From: Bin87 sp965217175
GTDB lineage: Bacteria > Chloroflexota > Dehalococcoidia > Lucifugimonadales > UBA3495
Assembly: GCA_965217175.1 (NCBI GenBank)
Contig: OZ244251.1
Span: 2,170,001-2,234,000, forward strand
Reading direction: 5' to 3'
DNA: 64,000 nt
Made by a program: the position numbers and the translations under genes. The notes beneath the pieces are model-generated. The model had not been told where the DNA came from and made no database searches. It saw only the letters and a list, made by a program, of their open reading frames with translations. Shown here piece by piece: positions 1-8,060 of the stretch (its first letter is position 1; each line of letters starts with the position of its first letter).

Positions 1-144
1 CTTGCCCAGTTCGCCGAAGTTAAGGAGCCCGAAGATGACCATGATCACGAGGGGCAGGAAGAACGTCCAGAACAATGACGCGCGGTCCCGGGACCACATC
101 TTGATGGACGTCCAGGTCAGGTAAATTTCTGGTCTGCGCAGCAC
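1..144 (-). CDS. ABC-2 type exporter permease, N-terminal fragment (runs off the window)
   Basis: The first 48 codons of a membrane protein read leftwards off the window edge. It begins with GTG at 144, immediately after the TAG stop of the upstream ATPase gene, so the two are translationally coupled. The fragment starts MLRRPEIYLTW, followed by a basic stretch and a hydrophobic segment (about residues 27-42), the usual start of a DrrB/ABC-2 permease with a cytoplasmic N-terminus. With the adjacent DrrA-type ATPase it should form an exporter. The substrate cannot be inferred. Confidence 0.75.
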   Translation of the reverse strand, partial: MLRRPEIYLTWTSIKMWSRDRASLFWTFFLPLVIMVIFGLLNFGELGK

Positions 145-939
145 CTACATCTCCCGCAGGGACCGGCCGGTCAAATCGAGGAAAACATCCTCCAAAGTGG
201 CTGGGCGAACTTTCTGGGTTCGCTGAAACCCCCGCGCTATCAATTCGTCGATCAATGCCGCGGGTGTGTCCATCGTAATGATTCGGCCCTGGTCCATCAC
301 CGCTACACGGTCGCACAGTTCTTCCGCTTCTTCCATGTAGTGCGTGGTGAGCATGACGGTGCGGCCTTCCTCTTTCCACCGGAGCACCAGCTCCCACATG
401 CGGTGGCGTGCCTGGGGGTCCAGGCCGGTGGTTGGTTCGTCGAGGAAGATAACGGCCGGATCGTTCACCAGAGATGCGGCGATGGCGAAGCGTTGTTTCT
501 GACCGCCCGACAGCGTGCGGAATGAAGACGACTTTCGGTCCAGCAGGTCTACGGCTTCCAGCAGCGGGTCGGGGTTGACGCGAATACGGTAAATGCTGCC
601 CAGCATCATCAGCAGTTCGGACAAGCGCAGGTGTTCGAAGAAAGCGCTGCTCTGCAGCTGGACCCCGATGATTTGTTTAACGGCGCGAGGGTCTTTGCTA
701 ACGTCGATACCGCCCACAGTCACTTTGCCGCTGTCGGCATTGCGCATACCCTCGATGATTTCTACGGTGGTGGTTTTTCCCGAACCGTTGGGTCCCAGGA
801 GTGCGAACACCTCACCTTTGCCCACGTTGAATGAAACCCCGTCCACTGCCTGTATATCGCCATAGCGCTTGCGGATTTCCTCCACCACAATTGTGGGAAC
901 CGCCGCACCGTCATCAGCCTGATTTGTGGGTGTCGTCAT
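145..939 (-). CDS. ABC-2 type exporter ATP-binding protein (DrrA/CcmA family)
   Basis: 264-aa ATPase that energises the adjacent permease. Visible motifs: Walker A GPNGSGKTT, signature LSGGQKQR, Walker B VIFLDEPTTGLD and an H-loop in TTHYMEE. The C-terminal TLEDVFLDLTGRSLRE tail is typical of DrrA-like drug or lipid exporter ATPases. ATG at 939; the stop abuts the permease start. The gene is divergent from the SbcC-type gene, leaving about 150 bp for both promoters. Confidence 0.9.
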   Translation of the reverse strand: MTTPTNQADDGAAVPTIVVEEIRKRYGDIQAVDGVSFNVGKGEVFALLGPNGSGKTTTVEIIEGMRNADSGKVTVGGIDVSKDPRAVKQIIGVQLQSSAFFEHLRLSELLMMLGSIYRIRVNPDPLLEAVDLLDRKSSSFRTLSGGQKQRFAIAASLVNDPAVIFLDEPTTGLDPQARHRMWELVLRWKEEGRTVMLTTHYMEEAEELCDRVAVMDQGRIITMDTPAALIDELIARGFQRTQKVRPATLEDVFLDLTGRSLREM

Positions 940-1091
940 CGTATAAGGGTCGGTTGCGCGAACCGGTGTTAATTATAGCACCAGCCCCGGATGTATTCGG
1001 GATCAGGCGTTTCTGGCCACATTGCGATGGTAGAATCTGGTTGGCAATGTGATGCTGAAGCGAACCAGTTTGCGAATCTCTTGACACTCTT

Positions 1092-3677
1092 ATGATCCCC
1101 CTGCGATTGACCGTTCGTAATTTCCTGTGCTACCGCAACGACGTGGGTCCCCTGGACTTTGAGGGGATGCACGTGGCGTGTCTTTGCGGGGCCAATGGTC
1201 ACGGCAAGTCTGCGCTTCTGGACGCAATTACCTGGAGTTTATGGGGGCAGGCGCGCACCGGGAACCGGAATTTTGATTCGTTGATAACCCACGGTGAAAG
1301 CGAATGCAGGGTCGAACTGGATTTCCAGTCGAGGGGGCAGGTGTATCGGGTGGTACGACGCCGGCGCAGCGCCAACCGCGGCCGTACTGAGCTTGACCTT
1401 TTCATTGTGGATCGTGGCGGTGACGGGGCCGAAGACGCAATCAGACCGATCACTGGCAATACCGTGCGAGAGACGGACGCCAAGATCTGCCAAATCGTGG
1501 GCATGGACTACGCCACTTTCGTCAATTCAGCCTTTTTGCTTCAGGGCGAAGCCGATGCCTTTACCCGGAAGAGCCCCAGTGAACGCAAAGAGGTGCTTGG
1601 CTCCATTCTGGGCCTTGGTCTTTACGAGGCCCTGCAGGACGGCGTCCGCGAACGTCGGGACTACTATCGTAACCAGATGGATTTACATCAGGGAGCGCTT
1701 CAGCAGGCTCAAGCAGAGATTGACAGCATTCCGGATCCATCGGAGGAGCTGACCGATGTTGAGCAAAGAATGTCGCAGTTGGACGATGAGCTGGTTGTAA
1801 GGGCCGTCGAGATTGAACAGCTACGGGTCAGCACTGGTGAGTTACGTGCCAAAGGAGTGCGGTTGCAGGAAACCGCCAAACGCATTGAAAGTATGCGTCT
1901 CGACATTCAACGCACTGAATCCGCGTCTGAATCGGTGAGGCAACAGATCGAGAAGGCGCGCGGGTTGACGCTGAGGGCTGATGAGATTGCAGCTGGGGCA
2001 TCGGCGCTGGAGTCCGCGCGAGAAAGATATCGGGTCCTGGAACAAGATCGCCTGAGGTTTGACCAACTGCGTGACGAGCGCGACAAGCATCTGCGAACCG
2101 CAGACCGGGTACGGACTGAGTTGCAAGCACAGGTGGAGTCCATAGGGCAGCGAATTAATGACGATTTGCGGCCGGCGGCACAGCGCGCATCCATCGTTGG
2201 CCGGGAGTTGGAGGAATGTGCCGAGTTGGAGCAGATGCTGGCGGTTGAACAGGGGCAGCTGGACGTACAAATCGCAGAGTTAGCCGAAATACAGGGCCGG
2301 GTGGCCCGGCTGAGCGGGGAATTGGAACGCTGCGTGACGGACGGGAAATCATTGAGGGCCAACCAGGAGCAAATGCTGGCCGCGGATGCCGTTTGCCCGC
2401 TTTGCAGGACACCACTGGATCAGGATGCTTGCGGCAGCGTCGTGGAGTTTTATGAAGCCGAAATCGCAGCCAAACTGGAGCAGCACCGGGAGATCCAGGC
2501 AGTGATTCACGAAAACGCCGGGATGCTCGACGAATTGCAGCGACACATCGAAACAACCCGGAAAGACCTGACCAGCCGCACGACAAAGACGCAGCGAGAA
2601 CGCGGACGCCTGGAACGCGAGCGGGAATATGGCGAGGCGGCACAGAAACAAATCGTCGATTTGCTTCCCCAGCTGGAAGCTTCTGTGTCCGCGCTGAAAG
2701 CGGAGACTTACGCCGAGGACGATCGTTTTGCAGTGGCGAAGATCGAGGCTCAAATCCTTGAGTTGGGCTACGAAGAAAAGCAGCGGCAACAAGCCTTCGA
2801 GATGATCCAGGCTCTGCAGCACTGGGAAACCGAGCAGGTGCAGTTGAATGCCGCCAGCGCGAGGCTTACGGAAGACGAATCCCAGGTCGCTCGGCTCTGC
2901 AAGCAGACCGAGCGGTTGCACCATGAACTCGCTGAAATTGAAAACCAGCTGGTTGCGGACCAGCAAGCGGCGCGGGATCTGCCGGCCGTGGAGCAACAAT
3001 TACGAATTGCCCAGGACTCAGCTGACGGATTGACCAGGGATCGTAACGCCGCCGCCGAGCGCCGGGGGTTTCTGGCGGCCAACGCAGAACGACGCGGCCG
3101 GCTCAGATCGGAGATTGCCAGGCTCACCGCGTTGTGCCAGCAGGATCAAAACGAGCTGGCGGTATACACCGAGTTATTTGCCGCCTTCGGCCGGAGCGGC
3201 GTGCCGGCCATGCTTATTGACGCAGCGGTGCCGCGGATCGAAACCGAAGCGAACCTGCTGTTGGGCCGCATGACCGACAATCGTATGGCGGTAAGGCTGC
3301 AGACTCAGCGTACGAATCAGGGCGGCAGTTTGACCGAAACCCTGGATATTTTGGTGAGTGACGAGCTGGGAGCCCGGAGTTACGAAGTATTCAGCGGCGG
3401 TGAAGCATTCCGGATCAATCTGGCTCTACGCATTGCGTTATCCAAAGTGTTGGCCCAACGGATGGGTGTACCACTACCTACGCTATTCATAGACGAGGGA
3501 TTCGGCACGCAGGATGCCTCGGGGCGGGAGCGCATCGTGGATACTATTTCATCAATACAAAACGAGTTCGAAATGATAATCGTGATCACGCACCTGGACG
3601 ACATCAAGGATCTGTTCCCTGTACGCATCGAAGTAGAAAAAACCGCCAGTGGATCGAATTTCTGGGTTTCCGCCTGA
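1092..3677 (+). CDS. sbcC: SbcC/Rad50-type SMC ATPase (exonuclease subunit C)
   Basis: 861-aa DNA repair ATPase of the Rad50/SbcC family. N-terminal Walker A GANGHGKS lies at residues 33-40. A long coiled coil (about 180-680) is broken by a zinc hook CPLC at 435-438. The C-terminal ABC half has the signature FSGGEAF (about 767) and Walker B LFIDEGFG (about 797). Rad50/SbcC proteins work with the Mre11/SbcD nuclease to process DNA ends and hairpins. No sbcD is next to it: upstream is a divergent exporter and downstream a PPOX protein. The nuclease partner must be encoded elsewhere or beyond the window. Confidence 0.92.
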   Translation: MIPLRLTVRNFLCYRNDVGPLDFEGMHVACLCGANGHGKSALLDAITWSLWGQARTGNRNFDSLITHGESECRVELDFQSRGQVYRVVRRRRSANRGRTELDLFIVDRGGDGAEDAIRPITGNTVRETDAKICQIVGMDYATFVNSAFLLQGEADAFTRKSPSERKEVLGSILGLGLYEALQDGVRERRDYYRNQMDLHQGALQQAQAEIDSIPDPSEELTDVEQRMSQLDDELVVRAVEIEQLRVSTGELRAKGVRLQETAKRIESMRLDIQRTESASESVRQQIEKARGLTLRADEIAAGASALESARERYRVLEQDRLRFDQLRDERDKHLRTADRVRTELQAQVESIGQRINDDLRPAAQRASIVGRELEECAELEQMLAVEQGQLDVQIAELAEIQGRVARLSGELERCVTDGKSLRANQEQMLAADAVCPLCRTPLDQDACGSVVEFYEAEIAAKLEQHREIQAVIHENAGMLDELQRHIETTRKDLTSRTTKTQRERGRLEREREYGEAAQKQIVDLLPQLEASVSALKAETYAEDDRFAVAKIEAQILELGYEEKQRQQAFEMIQALQHWETEQVQLNAASARLTEDESQVARLCKQTERLHHELAEIENQLVADQQAARDLPAVEQQLRIAQDSADGLTRDRNAAAERRGFLAANAERRGRLRSEIARLTALCQQDQNELAVYTELFAAFGRSGVPAMLIDAAVPRIETEANLLLGRMTDNRMAVRLQTQRTNQGGSLTETLDILVSDELGARSYEVFSGGEAFRINLALRIALSKVLAQRMGVPLPTLFIDEGFGTQDASGRERIVDTISSIQNEFEMIIVITHLDDIKDLFPVRIEVEKTASGSNFWVSA

Positions 3678-3696
3678 ATCAGGCTGGGAGGTGTAT

Positions 3697-4116
3697 ATGC
3701 TAACTGAAACGCAACGACAATTTTTGACCGAAAACCACAACGGGGCCGTGACGACGTTCCGCAGGAGCGGCGCCGCACAAGTAAGCATCGTTACTTGCGG
3801 CCTTCATGGCGAAGGAGTGGCGTTTACAACGACGGCCGACCGCGCCAAATTGCGTAACCTGCGACGGGATCCACGCTGCACCATTTTGGTAGGCAGCGAT
3901 GACTGGCGGCGATTCGTCGTCCTGGAAGGGGCAGCACGCATGGTCTCCGTGGACAACGCCACGGCAGATGAGTATCGGGAAACGCTGAGAGACGTGTATA
4001 GAACCTCGGCCGGTGTGGAGCACCCCAACTGGCCCGAATATGATCAGGCCATGATCGACGACCGACGGTTCGCGGTACTGGTTACTCCGGAGCATGTTTA
4101 CGGCCGGCAAGATTAG
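3697..4116 (+). CDS. PPOX-class, probably F420-dependent, oxidoreductase
   Basis: 139-aa split-barrel protein of the pyridoxamine-5'-phosphate oxidase-like superfamily. Supporting segments are the N-terminal QRQFLTENHNGAVTTFR, the central DRAKLRNLRRDPRCTILV and the C-terminal DRRFAVLVTPEHVYG, which match the 'PPOX class F420-dependent' group. The ATG at 3697 is preferred over an upstream in-frame ATG at 3649 because GGGAGGT sits 6-7 nt before it and 3649 lies inside sbcC. It follows sbcC by 19 nt, so co-transcription is likely. Whether the cofactor is F420 or FMN cannot be read from sequence. Confidence 0.8.
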   Translation: MLTETQRQFLTENHNGAVTTFRRSGAAQVSIVTCGLHGEGVAFTTTADRAKLRNLRRDPRCTILVGSDDWRRFVVLEGAARMVSVDNATADEYRETLRDVYRTSAGVEHPNWPEYDQAMIDDRRFAVLVTPEHVYGRQD

Positions 4117-4128
4117 TTGCCGGCCGTA
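4099..4128. terminator. Hairpin between convergent genes (possible bidirectional terminator)
   Basis: A perfect 12-bp inverted repeat (arms 4099-4110 and 4117-4128, 6-nt loop) lies between the PPOX gene and the molybdenum hydroxylase operon that end facing each other. The loop contains the PPOX stop codon. Neither side has a clear T-run, so intrinsic termination is uncertain. Confidence 0.5.
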
Positions 4129-4133
4129 CTTCC

Positions 4134-6413
4134 TCAATCGGCTGCGATGCCCTCCGCTTCGCGGAGAGCGTCCACGTCAAGGTCAATGTCGGGAGACCGT
4201 CCTTGCAGCGCGGCCAGGACGCGTTCGCCCGAAAGGGGCAGTTCGTTGATGCGGACGCCCACAGCATCGTAGATTGCGTTGGCTATGGCGGCGGGCGGGC
4301 CGAAACCCGGGGGCTCTGCCACGGCTCGGGCGCCGAACGGCCCGTCAGGCGCCGGCACGTTGATCAGCACGATTTCGAGGTCCGGCAAGTCAATGGCCAG
4401 GGGCATCAGATAAGAAGCAAACGACGGGTTGCGAACAGCACCGGTTTCGGCGTCGAATTTCTGGTCTTCGGTCAATGCCCGCCCGATGCCCTGCACGACA
4501 CCGCCGTCCAGTTGCCCCTCGACTGCCATGGGGTTGATGGCCGTGCCAACGTCTTGAGCCTGTATATACCGCAATACGCGGACGTTGCCGGTTTCCCGGT
4601 CGACTTTTACTTCGGCAGCCTGAGCGGCAAACACCGGGGTATAAGGCATGTTCGACAGGGAGGCCATCCCGATGATCGGGCCGCCTCGCGACGTAATACT
4701 GGCGGCTGCCAGTTGGGCAAAGGTCAATCCTTGCGGGGCGTTATCGAGGACGTACACCCGGCCATCTTCGCTACCCAGGGCATCCTGCGGGACACCGAGG
4801 CGCTCCGAGGCGAGCGACATCAATTTGTTCAGGGTATCTTCAGCGGCGCGTTTTACAGCCGTGCCCTGGCTGTAAACGATCCGACTGCCACCTGATTGCC
4901 CGGTGTAGGGCGCTAGGTCGGTATCGCGCTTGGCCACGATGACCTTGTCCATCGGGATGCCGAGGGATTCGGCTGCGATGGCGGCCAGAGACGTGTCGCT
5001 GCCAGAGATATCGACAGATCCGGTCAACAGGCTAACCGTGCCGTCGTCATTGACACTGATCGCAGCAGTGGAAGGCCCGCTGCCGCTACGCCATTCGCAC
5101 AGGGCCAGGCCGATTCCGTGACCATCTTCCAGGGTTTGTGGCCAGTTAATTTTCTCCTTAATGGCAGCCAGTGTCTCCATCAAACCATTGCCGGGTACAA
5201 CCGCGCCGCTAACCGACACGTCACCTTCGCGGAGGGCATTCTGCACGCGAAAGTCATACGGGTCCATACCGATTTCCTGAGCGATGTGGTCCATGTGAGA
5301 TTCCACCGCAAAGGTCATGTCTGCGACTCCGGAAGCGCGGTAAGAACCCACGTAGATTTTGTTGGTGTACACGCCGTAAGACCGGAGCCGGAAATTGGGA
5401 ACGCGATAAGCGCCGATTCCGTGGCCGATACCTGAGTTCGGGCCGGCGCCCAGATAGGCGCCTACGTCGAAGATGGTGTAGGCCTCCCGAGCAGTTATCG
5501 TGCCGTCTTTCATCACGCCGCTACGGATGTAGTTGGTGACAGGTAATCGGGGGCCGTTCATGGTGAACGCTTCTTCGCGGGTGTTGACCAGTTTTACCGG
5601 TCGATGAGTGCGCATGGCCAGGAGAGCTGGGAATGCTTCAAATGTCAGGCGCAATTTGGCCCCAAAACCCCCTCCCAACTCCATGGCCACTACCCTGATT
5701 CGGGAAACCGGCACATCCAGAACGGCGGCCAGTCCCGCCCGAATCTGATAGGGTCCCTGGGTGGAAGCGTAGACGACCAGCCGGCCATTGGCTTCCACTT
5801 CCACCGCGCATGCCATTGGTTCAAGGAAGCCCTGGTTGATGCCCTGGGATCGATAAACGTCTTCGATCACAACGTCGGCATCTTTCAGGGCCTGTTCCAC
5901 GTCGCCCCGGTCGGCGTCTAGCAGCGTGCTGACGTTATGGCCCATGGTGAAACCGTAACCTTCATAACTTTCCAGGTCGGGGTGAACCGTGGAGGCCCCG
6001 CTGACCATTGACGCCAACGGGTTGATAACCGCCGGGAGGTCCTCGTATTCAACCTCGATGAGCTCGATGGCTTCCTGGGCCGTCGCCTCGTCATCAGCTG
6101 CCACGGCCGCAATGGGCTCTCCAACGAAGTTCACCACTTCCGTCGGCATGATGTAGCGGTCTTTCAGGGCTCCTGAGCCGAATCGTACGTCGGGAAAGTC
6201 TGCGCCGGTGATAACACAGTGGACACCCGGTAGCTCTGCGGCCCGACTGGTATCGATTTTGACGATGCGAGCGTGGGTTCTGGTGCTGGGCAACAACTTG
6301 CAGGCCAGCATACCCGGGAGATAAACGTCTGCCGCATAGGTGGCGCGGCCGGTTACCTTATCGTAGGCGTCGATCCGTGGATAATTTCTTCCCAATACTT
6401 TGAATTGAGTCAT
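4134..6413 (-). CDS. Molybdenum hydroxylase large (molybdopterin-binding) subunit, xanthine dehydrogenase family
   Basis: 759-aa catalytic subunit of an XDH/CO-dehydrogenase-type molybdenum hydroxylase. The N-terminal a/b hammerhead domain is about 1-115; the Mo-cofactor domains follow, with GGGFGAK and GSYRASGVAD. The proposed catalytic glutamate is E700 in AVAEPP near the C-terminus. The CoxL form I loop AYxCSFR is absent, so this is not a form I CO dehydrogenase; aldehydes, purines or N-heterocycles are equally possible substrates. It is the last gene of the operon FAD subunit, 2Fe-2S subunit, Mo subunit. Confidence 0.92.
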   Translation of the reverse strand: MTQFKVLGRNYPRIDAYDKVTGRATYAADVYLPGMLACKLLPSTRTHARIVKIDTSRAAELPGVHCVITGADFPDVRFGSGALKDRYIMPTEVVNFVGEPIAAVAADDEATAQEAIELIEVEYEDLPAVINPLASMVSGASTVHPDLESYEGYGFTMGHNVSTLLDADRGDVEQALKDADVVIEDVYRSQGINQGFLEPMACAVEVEANGRLVVYASTQGPYQIRAGLAAVLDVPVSRIRVVAMELGGGFGAKLRLTFEAFPALLAMRTHRPVKLVNTREEAFTMNGPRLPVTNYIRSGVMKDGTITAREAYTIFDVGAYLGAGPNSGIGHGIGAYRVPNFRLRSYGVYTNKIYVGSYRASGVADMTFAVESHMDHIAQEIGMDPYDFRVQNALREGDVSVSGAVVPGNGLMETLAAIKEKINWPQTLEDGHGIGLALCEWRSGSGPSTAAISVNDDGTVSLLTGSVDISGSDTSLAAIAAESLGIPMDKVIVAKRDTDLAPYTGQSGGSRIVYSQGTAVKRAAEDTLNKLMSLASERLGVPQDALGSEDGRVYVLDNAPQGLTFAQLAAASITSRGGPIIGMASLSNMPYTPVFAAQAAEVKVDRETGNVRVLRYIQAQDVGTAINPMAVEGQLDGGVVQGIGRALTEDQKFDAETGAVRNPSFASYLMPLAIDLPDLEIVLINVPAPDGPFGARAVAEPPGFGPPAAIANAIYDAVGVRINELPLSGERVLAALQGRSPDIDLDVDALREAEGIAAD

Positions 6414-6470
6414 AATTAGCGCCTCCAGAGCGGGGACAGTGCGATTGCGAGGTTGAAACGCCGGGGATGT

Positions 6471-6944
6471 TCAGGCATTACGCATTACTTCAGCGGCGGC
6501 TTTGATCGCCTGAATAACGCGGGAATACCCGGTACACCGGCACAAATTCCCGCCGATGGCGAATCTGATGTCTTCTTCTGATGGATCGGGGTTTTGCTGC
6601 AGGAAACCGGTCGCCGACATGATCAATCCGGGAATGCAGAAACCACACTGCAAGCCGCCGTATTCCACGAAAGCCTGTTGCACGGGGCTAAGGCCGGCGA
6701 CGTTTGCCAATCCTTCGATGGTGGTTATGGCGGCGGCGTGGGCGCTGTGAGCCAGCACCAGGCAAGAGGTAACGGGCTGCCCGTCCATCAGCACGGTGCA
6801 GGCGCCGCAATCGCCTTCATCGCAGCCCTTTTTGGCGCCGGTCAGGTGGGCTTCATCCCGCAGACAATCCAGCAACGAGTAGAATTGGTCCACCAACATT
6901 TGGCGTTGCTCACCATTTATGTTGAGCGTCAGCGGTTGTTTCAT
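6471..6944 (-). CDS. Molybdenum hydroxylase small subunit, two [2Fe-2S] clusters
   Basis: 157-aa electron-transfer subunit of the XDH family. The plant-ferredoxin-type cluster ligands are C41, C46, C49 and C61, and the second cluster ligands are C100, C103, C135 and C137 (CGFC...CRC). The ATG at 6944 is chosen because it matches the family N-terminus (MKQPLTLNING). A longer open frame extends upstream to 7481 but overlaps the FAD-subunit gene antisense to nothing conserved. It lies 17 nt after the FAD-subunit gene and 57 nt before the Mo-subunit gene. Confidence 0.95.
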   Translation of the reverse strand: MKQPLTLNINGEQRQMLVDQFYSLLDCLRDEAHLTGAKKGCDEGDCGACTVLMDGQPVTSCLVLAHSAHAAAITTIEGLANVAGLSPVQQAFVEYGGLQCGFCIPGLIMSATGFLQQNPDPSEEDIRFAIGGNLCRCTGYSRVIQAIKAAAEVMRNA

Positions 6945-6961
6945 AACATTTACCTCAGATC

Positions 6962-7882
6962 CTAGAAAACCGTTTCGACGGCGAGTCGCCGCAGTTCGGA
7001 GAACGTGGCGGAGCCATGTTCGGCGGTGGCAACGGCGTGTTGCAATGTTCGTTGAGTGAGGACGCGCACCATCTCCCGACGATAGTCGGCGCCGTTGCGC
7101 ACATCGGATATGGGTGTAGACATTTCTGCAGCCGCCTGAGCCGCTGCGGCTATGACGTCGGTGTTGGGAGTCTGGCCGGCCAACACTCCTTCCGCGGTAG
7201 TCGCCCGCATTGGAACCGGAGCAACCGCGCCGAGGGCGATGCGAGCTACAACGCAACTGCCGTCGTCGGCCAGGCTGACGACAGATGCTGCTCCCACTGA
7301 CGAAATATCCATAGCCCCGCGCGGGCTGTGTTTGATGTACAGGCCGCCGCTTCGGGGCAACGGCGGCGGAAGTCGCAGTTCGGTCAGTATTTCTCCAGCG
7401 ACCAGAGCCGTCCGGCCCGGCCCGATGAACACCTCGCTCAGCGGCAGCCATCGTTCTCCCTGGGGTCCGACAATGCGGCACCGGGTGTCATACGCCAACA
7501 ACGCGGGCAAGGTATCCCCGGCCGGTGAGGCGTTGCACACGTTTCCGCCGATGGTGGCCAGGTTTCGCACCTGTACGCCGGCAAAGGCGGTTGCGCCGGC
7601 GGCCAGCGCAGGATAATGGTTGCGCACTTCGGCATGCTGTTCGATGGTTTGAACCGTGACCATGGACCCCATCGACAACCCGTCGTCCGGATTCCAACTG
7701 ATGTTGTCCAGGCCGGGGACATGCTGCATGCATACCACCACTTGAGGTCGCCAAACACCGGTACGCCAGCGGATCAGAAAATCGGTGCTCCCTGCTGCCA
7801 GTCGAGCGCCTTCGCCTCCGTCGGCGAGCATTTGCAATGCCTCGTCAATCGAGTGTGGTTCCAGATAATCGAATCGGGCCAT
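6962..7882 (-). CDS. Molybdenum hydroxylase medium FAD-binding subunit
   Basis: 306-aa subunit of the CoxM/FAD_binding_5 family, first gene of the three-gene operon. FAD-binding segments are AAGSTDFL (about 29-37) and the TIGGNVCNASPAGDTLPALLAY segment region around residues 110-131. The C-terminal CO_deh_flav_C domain follows. It passes electrons from the iron-sulfur subunit to an external acceptor. The start at 7882 (MARFDYLEPHS) agrees with the family. Confidence 0.93.
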   Translation of the reverse strand: MARFDYLEPHSIDEALQMLADGGEGARLAAGSTDFLIRWRTGVWRPQVVVCMQHVPGLDNISWNPDDGLSMGSMVTVQTIEQHAEVRNHYPALAAGATAFAGVQVRNLATIGGNVCNASPAGDTLPALLAYDTRCRIVGPQGERWLPLSEVFIGPGRTALVAGEILTELRLPPPLPRSGGLYIKHSPRGAMDISSVGAASVVSLADDGSCVVARIALGAVAPVPMRATTAEGVLAGQTPNTDVIAAAAQAAAEMSTPISDVRNGADYRREMVRVLTQRTLQHAVATAEHGSATFSELRRLAVETVF

Positions 7883-8001
7883 CCTGCCCTCCCAAACCGG
7901 TTGAGAGCACCATGTGCCGCCGTAGCTGAATCTCGGGGCGCCGGTGCATCAGGATTATATGGGCCCGCCGAGCGCTGGGTCAACGAGGCGCCAACGGCAA
8001 A

Positions 8002-8033
8002 GGCCCCGTTGACATCAGATTGCCAACGGGGCC
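8002..8033 (-). terminator. Rho-independent-like terminator after the three-domain gene
   Basis: Perfect 10-bp GC-rich stem (8002-8011 with 8024-8033, 12-nt loop) starting 28 nt beyond the stop codon of the 705-aa gene. On the minus strand the stem is followed by TTTGCCGTT, a short T-run only. It also insulates the molybdenum hydroxylase operon that starts at 7882. Confidence 0.65.
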
Positions 8034-8060
8034 GTTTCATTCGGGGCGTTTGGAATCGTG

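Noticed and set aside
6945..7481. N-terminal extension of the 2Fe-2S subunit (open to 7481)
   Set aside because: Low-complexity Arg/Ser/Gly-rich shadow of the FAD-subunit gene; the family start is at 6944.
4134..7882. Form I carbon monoxide dehydrogenase
   Set aside because: The large subunit lacks the AYxCSFR loop that carries the active-site cysteine of CoxL form I.
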